The translations under genes and the position numbers were made by a program. From Mycolicibacterium sp. P9-64 (GTDB lineage: Bacteria; Actinomycetota; Actinomycetes; Mycobacteriales; Mycobacteriaceae), in the NCBI RefSeq assembly GCF_008329605.1, contig NZ_NPKO01000001.1:310001-374000 (forward strand): a DNA stretch of 64,000 nucleotides, read 5' to 3'. Positions 1 through 8,583 of this stretch are shown piece by piece; position 1 is the first letter of the stretch; every line of letters starts with the position of its first letter. The notes beneath the pieces are model-generated. The model had not been told where the DNA came from. It saw only the letters and a program-made list of their open reading frames with translations, and searched no databases.

Positions 1-245
1 TACCCGCCCTCCGACTGTTGTTGGAGCCGGAGTTGTCGGTGCTCATCTTCGATCGGCCGGGGTGGGCCGAGAGCGACTATCGAAGGTGGTCGGCGCGGTT
101 GGCGCGCGACGGCCTCATCCTCTGCGTGCCGAACGTGTGGCAGGGACGAATGGCGTTGCGCTTGGCCATGGTCAATCCGGCCACCGATCCCGCTCACGTG
201 ATCGAGGTGTTGCGCGAGACGACCGAAACCGATCACCCCGAGTGA
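1..245 (+). CDS. PLP-dependent group II decarboxylase, C-terminal end (partial)
   Basis: The window opens inside this gene; reading from base 3 gives about 80 C-terminal residues ending at TGA 243-245. The segment (VLIFDRPGW, then W-S-A-R-L and CVPNVWQGRMALRLAMVNP) looks like the small C-terminal domain of pyridoxal-phosphate amino-acid decarboxylases of the DDC/glutamate decarboxylase group. The PLP lysine and catalytic core lie upstream of the window, so substrate (aromatic amino acid, glutamate, aspartate or other) cannot be judged. A related PLP enzyme cannot be excluded. Confidence 0.6.
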   Translation, partial: PALRLLLEPELSVLIFDRPGWAESDYRRWSARLARDGLILCVPNVWQGRMALRLAMVNPATDPAHVIEVLRETTETDHPE

Positions 246-258
246 AGACCTGCCGAAA

Positions 259-519
259 TCAGCAGGGATCGCCGGGAGGCGTGAAGTACGGCACGCCCTC
301 CACCGTGTAGCACGGCACTTCGCCAGGAACGTACGGGGTGACGGCCGAGGCGATGGCCACGCCGTCGGCCACGTGGCCTGCGACGTCCGTGCAACCACCC
401 ACCGCGACGTGTCGCCCTGACGCGCCTGCGCATACGTCTGCGTTCGCCATCGGTGCCACCGCGAGTGGCATGACCGCCATCGCGGCCATCGTGAACAGTG
501 CCGTTGTCAGCTTCTTCAT
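259..519 (-). CDS. small secreted protein, unknown function
   Basis: This is an 86-residue protein starting MKKLTTALF. A basic N-terminus, a hydrophobic stretch of about 18 residues and an ANA-D cleavage-like site indicate a Sec signal peptide. The mature part is about 58 residues with three to four cysteines (C30, C43, C70, C86) and many Gly/Val/Pro, so disulfides are plausible. The start at 519 is preferred because AAAGG lies 9 nt upstream; an in-frame ATG at 528 sits directly on that motif. It resembles the many short Cys-containing secreted proteins of mycobacteria, but I recognise no named family. It converges on the decarboxylase with a 13-bp gap. Confidence 0.65.
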   Translation of the reverse strand: MKKLTTALFTMAAMAVMPLAVAPMANADVCAGASGRHVAVGGCTDVAGHVADGVAIASAVTPYVPGEVPCYTVEGVPYFTPPGDPC

Positions 520-596
520 CGCGCGCATCCTTTGCTCGTCCCGATCCACCGTCATTATTGACCTGGGTGCAGATTTGGGGCGGCGTTTCGGCGTGA

Positions 597-1085
597 CTAC
601 GTACGCGGCACTCCGCACGCTGAGTAGACGAACTTGGGTGGCACGTCGAACGCGAACGATCGCTGCGGCACCCGGATCAGAACCTCTTCCGGCAGCGGCG
701 TCTTGTAGTGCAGGGACAGGGACCCGGAGAAGGTAGGTTCGACCACCGAGATGTCGGGGACGTCGAGCGTCAGCCCACCCTCGTCGAGCGTTGCCATGAC
801 CATCGAGCCGGCCGCGTCGGTCCATTGGTGGTCGACCGCCCGGCCTGCCTTCTTGGGAACCGACGACAGCGTGCCGAGCACCCGCTGATTGGTCAGCGCC
901 AACGATCCGACGTAGCTGCGGATGTTGCCCTTGGCGGTCTTGCCTGGAACGTGGCCGGAGAACCGGAACGTGACGGGCACGAACTCGGCCAAGTGGATCA
1001 GCCCTTCGGCTTCCACCTGCGCCGCCATGTCATCGGGCAGGTTGCCGATGCCGAGCATCTTGCGCAGAAAGACGGCCACGGCCAC
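597..1085 (-). CDS. conserved hypothetical protein, cytosolic
   Basis: The protein has about 162 residues if the GTG at 1085 is used; an internal ATG at 1058 (MLGIGNLPDD) is also possible. There is no signal peptide or membrane segment. The sequence is beta-rich (VTFRFSGH, SYVGSLALTNQRVLGTLS, SLSLHYKTPLPEEVLIRVP). The 'ALTNQRVLG' style is reminiscent of PH-like or GRAM-like bacterial domains, but that is only an impression. It lies 26 bp downstream of the NCS1 permease on the same strand and is probably co-transcribed with it. The function is unknown. Confidence 0.6.
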   Translation of the reverse strand: MAVAVFLRKMLGIGNLPDDMAAQVEAEGLIHLAEFVPVTFRFSGHVPGKTAKGNIRSYVGSLALTNQRVLGTLSSVPKKAGRAVDHQWTDAAGSMVMATLDEGGLTLDVPDISVVEPTFSGSLSLHYKTPLPEEVLIRVPQRSFAFDVPPKFVYSACGVPRT

Positions 1086-1111
1086 ACAATAATGGCCATG
1101 GCCGCCCTCCG

Positions 1112-2782
1112 TCAGGTTTGCGCAGGCAGGACCTTCTCGCCGGTCTTGTCGGTGCTCAGGCACAGCGAGCAGATGAATCCGTGGTCGCCTGCGGACGCGA
1201 TCATGTCGGGCCGTTCGTACTCGTGGTGGCAGACATGGCACCGCAGGTGGTCGTCGGCCGGGTTGCCGTGTTCGTCGAACATCGGCAGGTCGATCCCGTC
1301 ATCGGTGCGACGCAGGTAGTACTTGCCCTTGGTGGCGACGGCGATGATCGGCGGAAGCACCAGCGCCAGGCCGATGGCGACCAGAGGCGAGTACGGCCGG
1401 ATGGCCTCGCCGAGCCCGCCGAAGAACGCGATGACGGACAGGCCCGCGGCGATCAGCATCGAGCCGAAGCCAACCGGGTTGAACGCGTAGAGCATGCCGC
1501 GGCGAAACTCGGGCACCTTGGGGGACAACTTCAACAGGTACTTGTTGAACACGATGTCCGATGCCACGACGACGACCCACGCCATACCGCAGTTGGCGTA
1601 GAAGCCGAGGATGGTGTTGAGGAAGTCGAACATGTTGGCTTCCATCAGGACCAGCGCGATCAGCAGGTTGACGCCCAGGAACACCAACCGGCCGGGGTAG
1701 GTCTTGGTGACGCGGGTGAACGAGTTCGTCCACGCCAGCGAACCGGAGTAGGCGTTGGTCACGTTGATCTTGATCTGGCTGATCACCACCAGCACGACCG
1801 CCAGCGTCATGGCCAGCCAGCCGGGAAGGAAGTTCTCGTAGATCTCCAGGAACTGGTGTACCGGCTGGTTGGCGATGCCGGCACTGTCGGCGACGTTCGC
1901 GATGAGGTAGACGGCGAGGAACAGGCCGACGATCTGCTTGATGGCGCCGAAGATCACCCAGCCGGGGCCGGCAAGGAACATCCAGGTCCACCAGCTGCGC
2001 TTGTTCTCCGGTGTCTTGGGGGGCATGAAGCGCAGGTAGTCGTTCTGCTCGGCGATCTGGGCGATCAGCGACAGGCACACGCCTGCTGCCAGCAGGGTCG
2101 AGCCGAGGTCGAATCCGGTGCCGCCGTTCTCGCCCTGGTAGGCGAAGAACTGGCCGACGGACTCGGGATGGGTCACGACGAGGTAGATGAACGGCGCGAC
2201 CATCAGGATCAGCCACAGCGGAGTCGTCCAAACTTGAAGTGTGGAAAGCACTTTCATGCCGTAGATCACCAGAGGGAAGATGATCAACGTCGACGCCGCG
2301 TAGCCGAGCCAGAGCGGGATGCCGAGGCCGAGTTCGAGGCCCTGGGCCATGATCGAGCCCTCGAGCGCAAAGAAGATGAAGGTGAACGTCGCGAAGATGA
2401 CGTTGGTGACCACCGAGCCGTAGTAACCGAAGCCGCTGCCGCGGGTAACGAGGTCGAGGTCGATGTTGTATCGCGCCGAGTAGTAGGCAACGGGGAAACC
2501 GGTGAGCATGACGACGACGGCGAAGATGAGGATGCCCCACAACGCGTTGGTCGTTCCGTAGGAGATGCCGATGTTGGCGCCGATGGCGAAGTCGGCAAGG
2601 TAGGCGATGCCACCGAGCGCCGAGATGCCCACCACCCGCGTCGACCACTTGCGGTAACTGCGCGGTGCAAAGCGCAGCGTGTAGTCCTCCAAGGTCTCCT
2701 TGGTGGCGGTCATTTGATCGAGACCGGCGTCCAGGTCCATCTCGTCTGGGGCCTCCGGCTCCTTACTGAGCTCTTGAGTCAT
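1112..2782 (-). CDS. NCS1-family permease (cytosine/purine/allantoin type) with C-terminal Cys-rich tail
   Basis: This 556-residue polytopic membrane protein starts at ATG 2782 (MTQELSKEPE). About 12 hydrophobic segments run from residue 50 to 490. The early GISYGTTNALWGILIF region and the long FMPPKTPENKRSWW loop fit the nucleobase:cation symporter-1 family (cytosine, purine, hydantoin or allantoin import). The substrate cannot be chosen from sequence. Unusually, the cytoplasmic C-terminus carries CHVCHHEYERPDM, then CSLCLS about 20 residues later, a CxxC-CxxC pattern that could bind zinc. A longer reading from upstream GTG/ATG codons would run into the divergent PAP2 promoter region and is not preferred. 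Confidence 0.85.
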   Translation of the reverse strand: MTQELSKEPEAPDEMDLDAGLDQMTATKETLEDYTLRFAPRSYRKWSTRVVGISALGGIAYLADFAIGANIGISYGTTNALWGILIFAVVVMLTGFPVAYYSARYNIDLDLVTRGSGFGYYGSVVTNVIFATFTFIFFALEGSIMAQGLELGLGIPLWLGYAASTLIIFPLVIYGMKVLSTLQVWTTPLWLILMVAPFIYLVVTHPESVGQFFAYQGENGGTGFDLGSTLLAAGVCLSLIAQIAEQNDYLRFMPPKTPENKRSWWTWMFLAGPGWVIFGAIKQIVGLFLAVYLIANVADSAGIANQPVHQFLEIYENFLPGWLAMTLAVVLVVISQIKINVTNAYSGSLAWTNSFTRVTKTYPGRLVFLGVNLLIALVLMEANMFDFLNTILGFYANCGMAWVVVVASDIVFNKYLLKLSPKVPEFRRGMLYAFNPVGFGSMLIAAGLSVIAFFGGLGEAIRPYSPLVAIGLALVLPPIIAVATKGKYYLRRTDDGIDLPMFDEHGNPADDHLRCHVCHHEYERPDMIASAGDHGFICSLCLSTDKTGEKVLPAQT

Positions 2783-2879
2783 GGTTAGCAAAGCTAAATC
2801 GGGGTTGTTTCCAGCGCGTGACAACCATGTTCCCGGCGATGGCAAAAAATCGGGAGGTTCGGCTGGTACACGTGGACTC

Positions 2880-3548
2880 ATGACTGTGCGCAAACCCTGG
2901 CTCGTCGGGCTGCTCGCACTGGCCACGGCGGTCTACGCGCTCCTGTGGGCCGGCTGGTCGATGCAGTGGGCCTGGCTGGCAGCAGTCGATGCCTGGGGTT
3001 TGGACGCGTTCTACCGAGTCGGCGTCGAGCACCCGGAGTGGGTGACGTTCTGGCAGGTGCTGTGCACGGTGTTGGGCCCCAATGCATTCCGCCTGGTCGG
3101 CCTCGTCGTGATCGTCATCGCCCTTCGCCACCGCCAGTTCCGCCTCGCGGTGTTCCTGGTGCTTAGCGTCGAGCTCAGTGGTCTGGTGACCGAAGCGCTC
3201 AAGGTGGCTGCGCACCGCCCCCGCCCGTCGACCGCGTTGGTGTACGCAACGTCGTGGTCATTCCCGTCGGGCCATGCACTCGGCGTCTCGGCCGCCGTCA
3301 TGGCGCTCACCGTGGTCCTGCTGCCGCGCATTCGCCGTGACCGGTGGAGCTGGGTGATCGCGGGTGGCGTGCTGATCGTCCTGGCGGTCGGCTTCGGGCG
3401 GGTGGTGCTCAACGTGCACAACCCGTCCGACGTGCTGGCGGGCTTGGCAGCGGGCTACCTGTGGTTCGCGGCGAGCCTGCTGGTGTTGGTCCGCCGCCCG
3501 CTCAGCTCAGCGGACGAAACACCGGTAGCGCTCGGTAGTGCGCCTTGA
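2880..3548 (+). CDS. PAP2-family membrane phosphatase
   Basis: This 222-residue membrane protein has about six transmembrane helices. The three phosphatase signatures are present: K108-x6-R115-P, P129-S-G-H132, and G-R174-x5-H180-x3-D184. The first position of the third motif is Gly instead of Ser. Members dephosphorylate phosphatidic acid, undecaprenyl diphosphate or decaprenyl-phosphoryl sugars on the outer face of the membrane; the exact substrate is not visible. Its 3' end overlaps the convergent PAP2-kinase fusion gene by 47 bp. The start is ATG 2880, divergent from the NCS1 permease across a 97-bp gap. Confidence 0.88.
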   Translation: MTVRKPWLVGLLALATAVYALLWAGWSMQWAWLAAVDAWGLDAFYRVGVEHPEWVTFWQVLCTVLGPNAFRLVGLVVIVIALRHRQFRLAVFLVLSVELSGLVTEALKVAAHRPRPSTALVYATSWSFPSGHALGVSAAVMALTVVLLPRIRRDRWSWVIAGGVLIVLAVGFGRVVLNVHNPSDVLAGLAAGYLWFAASLLVLVRRPLSSADETPVALGSAP

Positions 3549-4986
3549 ACCTGACGTCGCGGTAGTCGTGTCCCACCTCGCCGTCGTGGGCGAGCGTCGT
3601 GGGCCCGTCCACCGCGGTGAAGCTGAACTCCGGAACCTGAAGTTCGTGATACAGCGGGCTGCGTTCCAGCCTTCCAAGGCCGAGCGACACCAGGATCCGC
3701 AGCGTGCTGAACCTGCGCCCGGTTTCGAGGATGCGGACGTCGATCAGCCCGTCGTCCATCCGGGTCCGCAGTGACGGGGCGAAGCCCGACGGCAGGTAGA
3801 CCGAGTTGCCCAGGAAGAACATCGACGTCTGCAGCGTGATGTTGTCGTACGAGATGCGGACGGGTTGGTCGCGGCGCAGGGTGTGAAACATCGCGTAGAT
3901 GCCTGCCAGCGGCTTGCCGATCTTGTGCTCGAGCTTCTCGCGGGTTTTGACGAATGACGGATACGCACCGATGCTCGCCGTATTGATGATCGTGTCGGTG
4001 TCGTTGAGCGTCACGACGTCGAGGCACGTGACGTGCCCCCGTTTGATGGCGTCGACGGTCTTGGCCACCGTGTCGCAACCAATGTCCTTGGCGAAGTGGT
4101 TGAACGTCCCGCCAGGGAAGACGGCCAGCGGGACGCCCGTGCCGACCGCAATGCCCGCCGCACCCGAGACCGTTCCGTCGCCGCCCGCGACGGCAAGCAC
4201 CTCGGCGCGTTCGGCAGCCGAGCGCAGTACCTCGAAAACATCGTCTGATTCGCTCAGCTCGACGATCTCGGCCCTCGGCAGCGACGCCTTGACCTCCTCG
4301 AGAACCCGTGCGCCGGTGCCGCTGCCCGACGCGGGGTTGACGACGAGCACCACCCCCTCACCGTCCGGACGCTCAGGGGTGTCCACCCGCAGTGGGGCGG
4401 CCGGGCGCAACCTGGGCTCGACGATCGGCGGCACGATCTTTGCGCCGACGACCGCCACCGCGGCACCGATGCCGAATCCGGCCAGTACGTCACCGGGGTA
4501 GTGCGCACCCGTGGCGACCCTCGACATCCCGACCAGGCCGGCCAACAGGGCGAGGCCCAGTCCCAGCGGTGGGTTCTCCAGGCCGACGCCGACGGCGAAG
4601 GCGGCGGCGCTGGCCGAGTGGCCCGACGGCAGCGAGTTCGACGTCGGCATCCGCAGCGAGCGCCGCACGATCGGCACCGTCGCCCAGTTGGGCCGCGGTC
4701 GCACCCAGATCCGCTTCGCCACCTGGTTGGTCAGCAGACTCGTCACCGCGAGCGATGCGATGCCGCGGGTGGCGCCTCGCACGGCGGACCGGCGCCGCGA
4801 TGCACCGAGCAGGATCGCGATCGCGAACCACAGCTTCGAATGATCCGCCGCCCTGGTCAGGCGTGGCATGACGGCGTCGAGCAGCGGGCTTGGGGACTCT
4901 GCGATCGCGTCGAAGATCTCACGGTCGAGCGTGCCGAGGCCCTGCCCGATCTGTCGAATACCCCGGCGGCGTCGCAACAGTTCCAT
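3502..4986 (-). CDS. PAP2 phosphatase fused to diacylglycerol/sphingosine kinase-like lipid kinase
   Basis: This is a 494-residue two-domain protein. Residues 20-190 are a PAP2 membrane phosphatase with K91...R98-P, P120-SGH and S155-R...H162...D166. Residues 210-494 are a DAGK-family lipid kinase with NPASGSG (217-223), the nucleotide-binding GGDGT (268-272) and PGGTFNHFA (291-299). Such fusions in actinobacteria may both phosphorylate and dephosphorylate lipid intermediates. It faces a stand-alone PAP2 gene and overlaps it by 47 bp at the 3' ends, so two lipid phosphatase activities are encoded tail to tail. The domain assignment is firm; the substrate is unknown. Confidence 0.9.
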   Translation of the reverse strand: MELLRRRRGIRQIGQGLGTLDREIFDAIAESPSPLLDAVMPRLTRAADHSKLWFAIAILLGASRRRSAVRGATRGIASLAVTSLLTNQVAKRIWVRPRPNWATVPIVRRSLRMPTSNSLPSGHSASAAAFAVGVGLENPPLGLGLALLAGLVGMSRVATGAHYPGDVLAGFGIGAAVAVVGAKIVPPIVEPRLRPAAPLRVDTPERPDGEGVVLVVNPASGSGTGARVLEEVKASLPRAEIVELSESDDVFEVLRSAAERAEVLAVAGGDGTVSGAAGIAVGTGVPLAVFPGGTFNHFAKDIGCDTVAKTVDAIKRGHVTCLDVVTLNDTDTIINTASIGAYPSFVKTREKLEHKIGKPLAGIYAMFHTLRRDQPVRISYDNITLQTSMFFLGNSVYLPSGFAPSLRTRMDDGLIDVRILETGRRFSTLRILVSLGLGRLERSPLYHELQVPEFSFTAVDGPTTLAHDGEVGHDYRDVRFKAHYRALPVFRPLS

Positions 4987-5075
4987 TGCCCCAACCTAGC
5001 CGCGACACGGCTTGCTCAAACCGTGTCTAAACCTTTACTTGACCCGCAGCGCCTGACCTGTCGACCATTGATGAC

Positions 5076-5729
5076 GTGCGCCGACTGCTGGTTCTGCTGT
5101 CCGCGACGTTGGTGTGGTTCGCCGCGGCGCCGCTTGGCCACGCCGAGGTGACGCCGTGGTTCGCGCAATCCGTCGGCAATGCCACGCAGGTGATCTCCGT
5201 TGTCGGGGTTGGCGGTTCGGATGCCAAGGTCGACGTCTTCCAGCGCACCGGGGCAGGCTGGGAGCCCATCGGCGTCGGCATTCCCGCCCACATCGGCTCG
5301 GCGGGAATGGCGCCCGAGACCCACGACGGCCAGATGATGACGCCAATGGGCATCTTCTCGCTCGACTTCGCCTTCGGTACGGCGCCCAACCCCGGCGGGG
5401 GGCTGCAGTACGTGCAGGTGGGGAAGAACCACTGGTGGGACGGCGACATGAAGAGCCCGACCTACAACACGATGCAGGTCTGCGAGAAGTCGCAGTGCCC
5501 CTTCAACACCGATCCGAGCAGCGGCACCGAGAATCTCGAGATCCCGCAGTACCGGCACGCCGTCGTGATGGGCGTCAACAAGGAACGCGTGCCAGGCAAT
5601 GGCGGCGCGTTCTTCCTTCACACCAGCGACGGTGGCCCCACGGCGGGCTGCGTGTCGGTCGACGACGCCACCATGGTGCAGATCATCAAGTGGCTTCGGC
5701 CGGGCGCGCTGATCGCCGTCTCCAAGTGA
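5076..5729 (+). CDS. secreted L,D-transpeptidase (YkuD)-like protein
   Basis: The protein has 217 residues with an N-terminal signal peptide (MRRLLVLLSATLVWFAAAPLGHA), so it acts outside the membrane. Near the C-terminus, H182-T-S-D-G-G-P-T-A-G-C192-V-S-V matches the His...Ser/Thr-x-Gly-Cys signature of YkuD-type catalytic domains, with Cys192 as presumed nucleophile. Only this domain is present; there is no Ig-like domain as in the main mycobacterial Ldt enzymes. It is therefore more likely a minor peptidoglycan-modifying enzyme than the main 3-3 cross-linker. The start is GTG 5076. It converges on the SnoaL-like gene with a 28-bp gap. Confidence 0.78.
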   Translation: MRRLLVLLSATLVWFAAAPLGHAEVTPWFAQSVGNATQVISVVGVGGSDAKVDVFQRTGAGWEPIGVGIPAHIGSAGMAPETHDGQMMTPMGIFSLDFAFGTAPNPGGGLQYVQVGKNHWWDGDMKSPTYNTMQVCEKSQCPFNTDPSSGTENLEIPQYRHAVVMGVNKERVPGNGGAFFLHTSDGGPTAGCVSVDDATMVQIIKWLRPGALIAVSK

Positions 5730-5757
5730 GCACAGCCAAGTAGCGCCGCCAACTAAC

Positions 5758-6216
5758 TCAAAGATTAACGGCGCGACCGGTTTTCACCTTGAAGTCGAGT
5801 GCCTTGGTCGACATCGACGCGTCGTAGGTGCGGTCGTAGCCGGTGACGCTGATCCTCCAGCCGTCAGCGGTCCGCCGGTAGCTGTCGTGATAGAACCCGG
5901 CGCCGATCAACATGAAGTCGAACTCCGGCACGATGACCTTGTCCTGCAGGTACCACGTGCCGGTGGCTTCGTCGCCGTCGACGTCGATCTCGGGGTGTGT
6001 CACCCGGTGCTCGGTGATCACGCCGGCGGGCATCGACGTGCGCATGAACTCGACCAGCGACGCGCGGTCGGTGAAGTGATGCTCCTCACCGAGTGACTCG
6101 CCGTAGTCGCCGATGACGTCCTCGGTCAGGGTGTCCGCGAACTCGTCCCAGTGCTTGGTGTCGAGTGCGCGCAGATACCGGTACTTGAGTCGCTGAATGT
6201 CATCAATATCACCCAT
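5758..6216 (-). CDS. SnoaL/NTF2-like protein
   Basis: This 152-residue cytosolic protein has the NTF2-like cone fold pattern: an N-terminal helix (DIDDIQRLKYRYLRALDTKHWDEF) followed by alternating strands, with D-T-L-T-E-D-V and a central H-R-V-T-H-P-E-I-D. Family members are steroid isomerase, dehydratase or polyketide cyclase-like enzymes, or non-enzymatic ligand binders. The reaction here cannot be inferred. The start at ATG 6216 is chosen over an in-frame TTG at 6234. The neighbours give no pathway clue. Confidence 0.75.
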   Translation of the reverse strand: MGDIDDIQRLKYRYLRALDTKHWDEFADTLTEDVIGDYGESLGEEHHFTDRASLVEFMRTSMPAGVITEHRVTHPEIDVDGDEATGTWYLQDKVIVPEFDFMLIGAGFYHDSYRRTADGWRISVTGYDRTYDASMSTKALDFKVKTGRAVNL

Positions 6217-6438
6217 CTCGACATTGCAACACAACCGGTTGCACGCGTATGGGGCAGGTCGACATCCGGCACTCCGCGCTTTGCCGTAATCGCGGGAATC
6301 GGCGCCGCGGCGGTCGGTTCCAAGGCGTTGCTTACGCTACGCACAGCCAAAACCTAGCTGCGAGAACGCTGTTCGTCGCGGTTGCCTCGGAGTGTCTGAG
6401 CCGCTTCATGGGTCGTTGCGGCTAGGGTGTGTTCCGAT

Positions 6439-8226
6439 ATGAGCGCCCCGTTGGGGTTGTCGATCGGGACGACCAACCTGGTCGCGGTCCGAGTCGGCGA
6501 TCCACCCCTCACACGGCGATCCATGCTGACCCTGTCTGGCCAGGTGTTGAGTGGTTTCGTCGAACGCGTCGGCGATCCAGTGCCACTGGTGACCGCCGAC
6601 GGTTCGTCGCACGCCGCCGACGATCTGTTGGTCGATGCGCTCGACGGTATGGTCGAGCTCGCGGGCGAGGCGACGTCGTCGCAGATCGCCATCGCGGTGC
6701 CCGCGCATTGGACCGGGGCCACATTGCGTGGCTTGCGCACGGCCATGCGGGCCAAACCGAGGCTTGCGCCCAACGGTGTGCCCGCGCGGCTGGTCTCCGA
6801 TGCCGTCGCCACCCTGACCGCCATGAACGCCAACCCGGGATTGCCGGGGCGTGGTGTCGTCGCATTGGTGGACTTCGGCGGCGGTGGCACCAGCATCACG
6901 CTCGCCGACGCCGCGTCGAGCTTCGAGCCGATCGCGACGTCGCGGCTGACTGAGTTCTCTGGTGATCAGATCGACCAGGCGCTCCTAGCTCACGTGCTCG
7001 ACGGCATCGCCGACGCCGAAGGGGTCGACCCCGCTGGTACTGCTGCAGTGGGCTCGCTGACGGCGCTGCGTGACGAGTGCCGACGGGCCAAGGAGCGGCT
7101 GTCCGAGCACACGGACGCCGAGGTCTCGGTGGACTTGCCTGGGCATCGCTCGACGGTGCGTGTCACTCGGGCCGAGCTCGACGCGTTGATGGAGGCACCG
7201 CTCGCCGCGGTCGTGGCCGAGTTGGACGACCTGTTGTTGCGCAACCGCGTTGCGGCGGCCGACCTGTCGACGGTGGCAGCAGTCGGCGGTGGCGCCCGCA
7301 TACCGTTGATCACCCAGAGGCTGACCGAGCATGGCGACGCACCGGTGGTGACCACCGCGCAGCCATCCCTCGACGCCGCAGTGGGTGCGGTGCTCTTCGC
7401 GGCCTACGGCGCGGAGTCCGACGCCGCGACCGGTATGGCGCCCGCCGCGTTGACCGGCGTCAGTCCGATCGAGTCGGTCACGGCCACCACCCCGGTCGTC
7501 ACCGGGAATGCGCCTGGTTCGTCGACATTCCGGCAGCTGGCGTGGTCCCAGGACGACGACGCGTCGGGCGAGCCGGTGCCGTACATGGGCGAGGACTACT
7601 CCACCGACACCAGCATGACGCGGGCGGTCTCGCAGTACGTCGCACCGACGGGGCCCATCGACGTCGACGAACCACGAGCGTGGCAACGCCTGCCGCAGTT
7701 GGTGTTTGGCGTCGCCGCCGTGGTGGCACTCGTAGCGTTCGGTGGGGTGGCGATCGCATTGACCAGCGCGACGGGCGACTCGACACCCACCCCGCCCCCC
7801 ACACCGAAGACGGTGCCTGCGACCCTGGCGCCGCTGTCGTCGAGCGTGGCGCCGCCACCACCACCGCCCGCGACCGAGGTGCCGCAGAGCATCGTGACCG
7901 TGACGAACGAAGCCCCGCCCCCACCTCCGCCTGAGACGGTCACCGTGGAGCGCACCGTCACGACCACCAGGACCACGCAGCCCACGACGACGACCACCAC
8001 CACGTCACCGACCACGACCACCACGACGACGACGACCACGACGCCGACGACCACCACCACGACGGCGCCGACGATGACTACGAGCTACATCACGGTGCCG
8101 TTCGTCCCGGTGCCCATCCCCGTCCAGGTGCCTGCCAGCCCGACACCGCAGTATCAGCCGCCACCTGAGTACCCGCAGTATCCACAGCAGCCGCAGTACC
8201 CACAGCAGCCCCAGTTCCCGTTCTAA
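6439..8226 (+). CDS. membrane-anchored Hsp70-like ATPase domain protein with Pro/Thr-rich tail
   Basis: The protein has 595 residues. Residues 1-330 keep the Hsp70/actin ATPase signatures: GLSIGTTN at the start, LVDFGGGGTS (phosphate 2) and AVGGGARIP (adenosine motif). The peptide-binding domain of DnaK is missing. Instead there is an acidic linker, one transmembrane helix at about 417-442, and an extracytoplasmic tail of about 150 residues that is Pro-rich, then nearly pure Thr (about 514-549), then Pro/Gln/Tyr repeats. With the ATPase inside and the tail outside, a sensing or envelope-organising role is possible but unproven. A TAGGGT at 6423-6428 lies 10 nt before the ATG, suggesting a very short leader. 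Confidence 0.82.
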   Translation: MSAPLGLSIGTTNLVAVRVGDPPLTRRSMLTLSGQVLSGFVERVGDPVPLVTADGSSHAADDLLVDALDGMVELAGEATSSQIAIAVPAHWTGATLRGLRTAMRAKPRLAPNGVPARLVSDAVATLTAMNANPGLPGRGVVALVDFGGGGTSITLADAASSFEPIATSRLTEFSGDQIDQALLAHVLDGIADAEGVDPAGTAAVGSLTALRDECRRAKERLSEHTDAEVSVDLPGHRSTVRVTRAELDALMEAPLAAVVAELDDLLLRNRVAAADLSTVAAVGGGARIPLITQRLTEHGDAPVVTTAQPSLDAAVGAVLFAAYGAESDAATGMAPAALTGVSPIESVTATTPVVTGNAPGSSTFRQLAWSQDDDASGEPVPYMGEDYSTDTSMTRAVSQYVAPTGPIDVDEPRAWQRLPQLVFGVAAVVALVAFGGVAIALTSATGDSTPTPPPTPKTVPATLAPLSSSVAPPPPPPATEVPQSIVTVTNEAPPPPPPETVTVERTVTTTRTTQPTTTTTTTSPTTTTTTTTTTTPTTTTTTAPTMTTSYITVPFVPVPIPVQVPASPTPQYQPPPEYPQYPQQPQYPQQPQFPF

Positions 8227-8300
8227 GCGGCTCCATAGACGCCAGCAATGTCACAGCTGCGTTCCAGCATTTCGTAGACCGCGCGGGTCACGATCGCACG

Positions 8301-8582
8301 ATGGAAGAGAAGAACACGCGATTCGATCGCATACGCGTGCAATTGCCCAGAGTCGTCGGCATCGGCGCCTTTGCCGCGCTGGCGGTACTCGGCATTGCAT
8401 TTGGCGGAAGTCATTTCGGGGCTGGCAACGCACTGGCAGGTTCGGGTGACGCGCCAGCGAACACAACGTACGTCCAGCCCACGGTCGCGGGCGCCACGAT
8501 GGGTGCCACGGCCACGTGGACGACACCGTCGGCGGTGGCCCCCACGGGTAAGGCCGTTCCGGCCGTCAAGGCAGGGGGCTGA
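8301..8582 (+). CDS. small membrane or exported protein, unknown function
   Basis: This 93-residue protein has a charged N-terminus (MEEKNTRFDRIRVQLPR), one hydrophobic segment (VVGIGAFAALAVLGIAFGG) and a short Ala/Thr/Pro-rich outer part. That makes it a signal-anchor or cleaved secreted peptide. The stop is separated from the next start by a single base (TGA-C-ATG), so the two are co-transcribed and probably translationally coupled. The pair may also belong with the upstream Hsp70-like gene, 74 bp away. I do not recognise the family. Confidence 0.6.
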   Translation: MEEKNTRFDRIRVQLPRVVGIGAFAALAVLGIAFGGSHFGAGNALAGSGDAPANTTYVQPTVAGATMGATATWTTPSAVAPTGKAVPAVKAGG

Positions 8583-8583
8583 C

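Noticed and set aside
1118..2788. 556-codon rightward open frame over the NCS1 permease
   Set aside because: It is antisense to a clear transporter gene, its translation is dominated by Arg/Asp/Gly/Gln without any family pattern, and GC-rich codon bias explains long antisense frames.
5743..5772. GCGCCG/CGGCGC inverted repeat as a bidirectional terminator
   Set aside because: The loop is about 20 nt and the stem only 6 bp, and it runs into the stop of the SnoaL-like gene; too weak to call.
7979..8085. ACC/ACG microsatellite as a regulatory or mobile repeat
   Set aside because: It encodes the Thr run of the Hsp70-like protein and is explained by low-complexity coding sequence.
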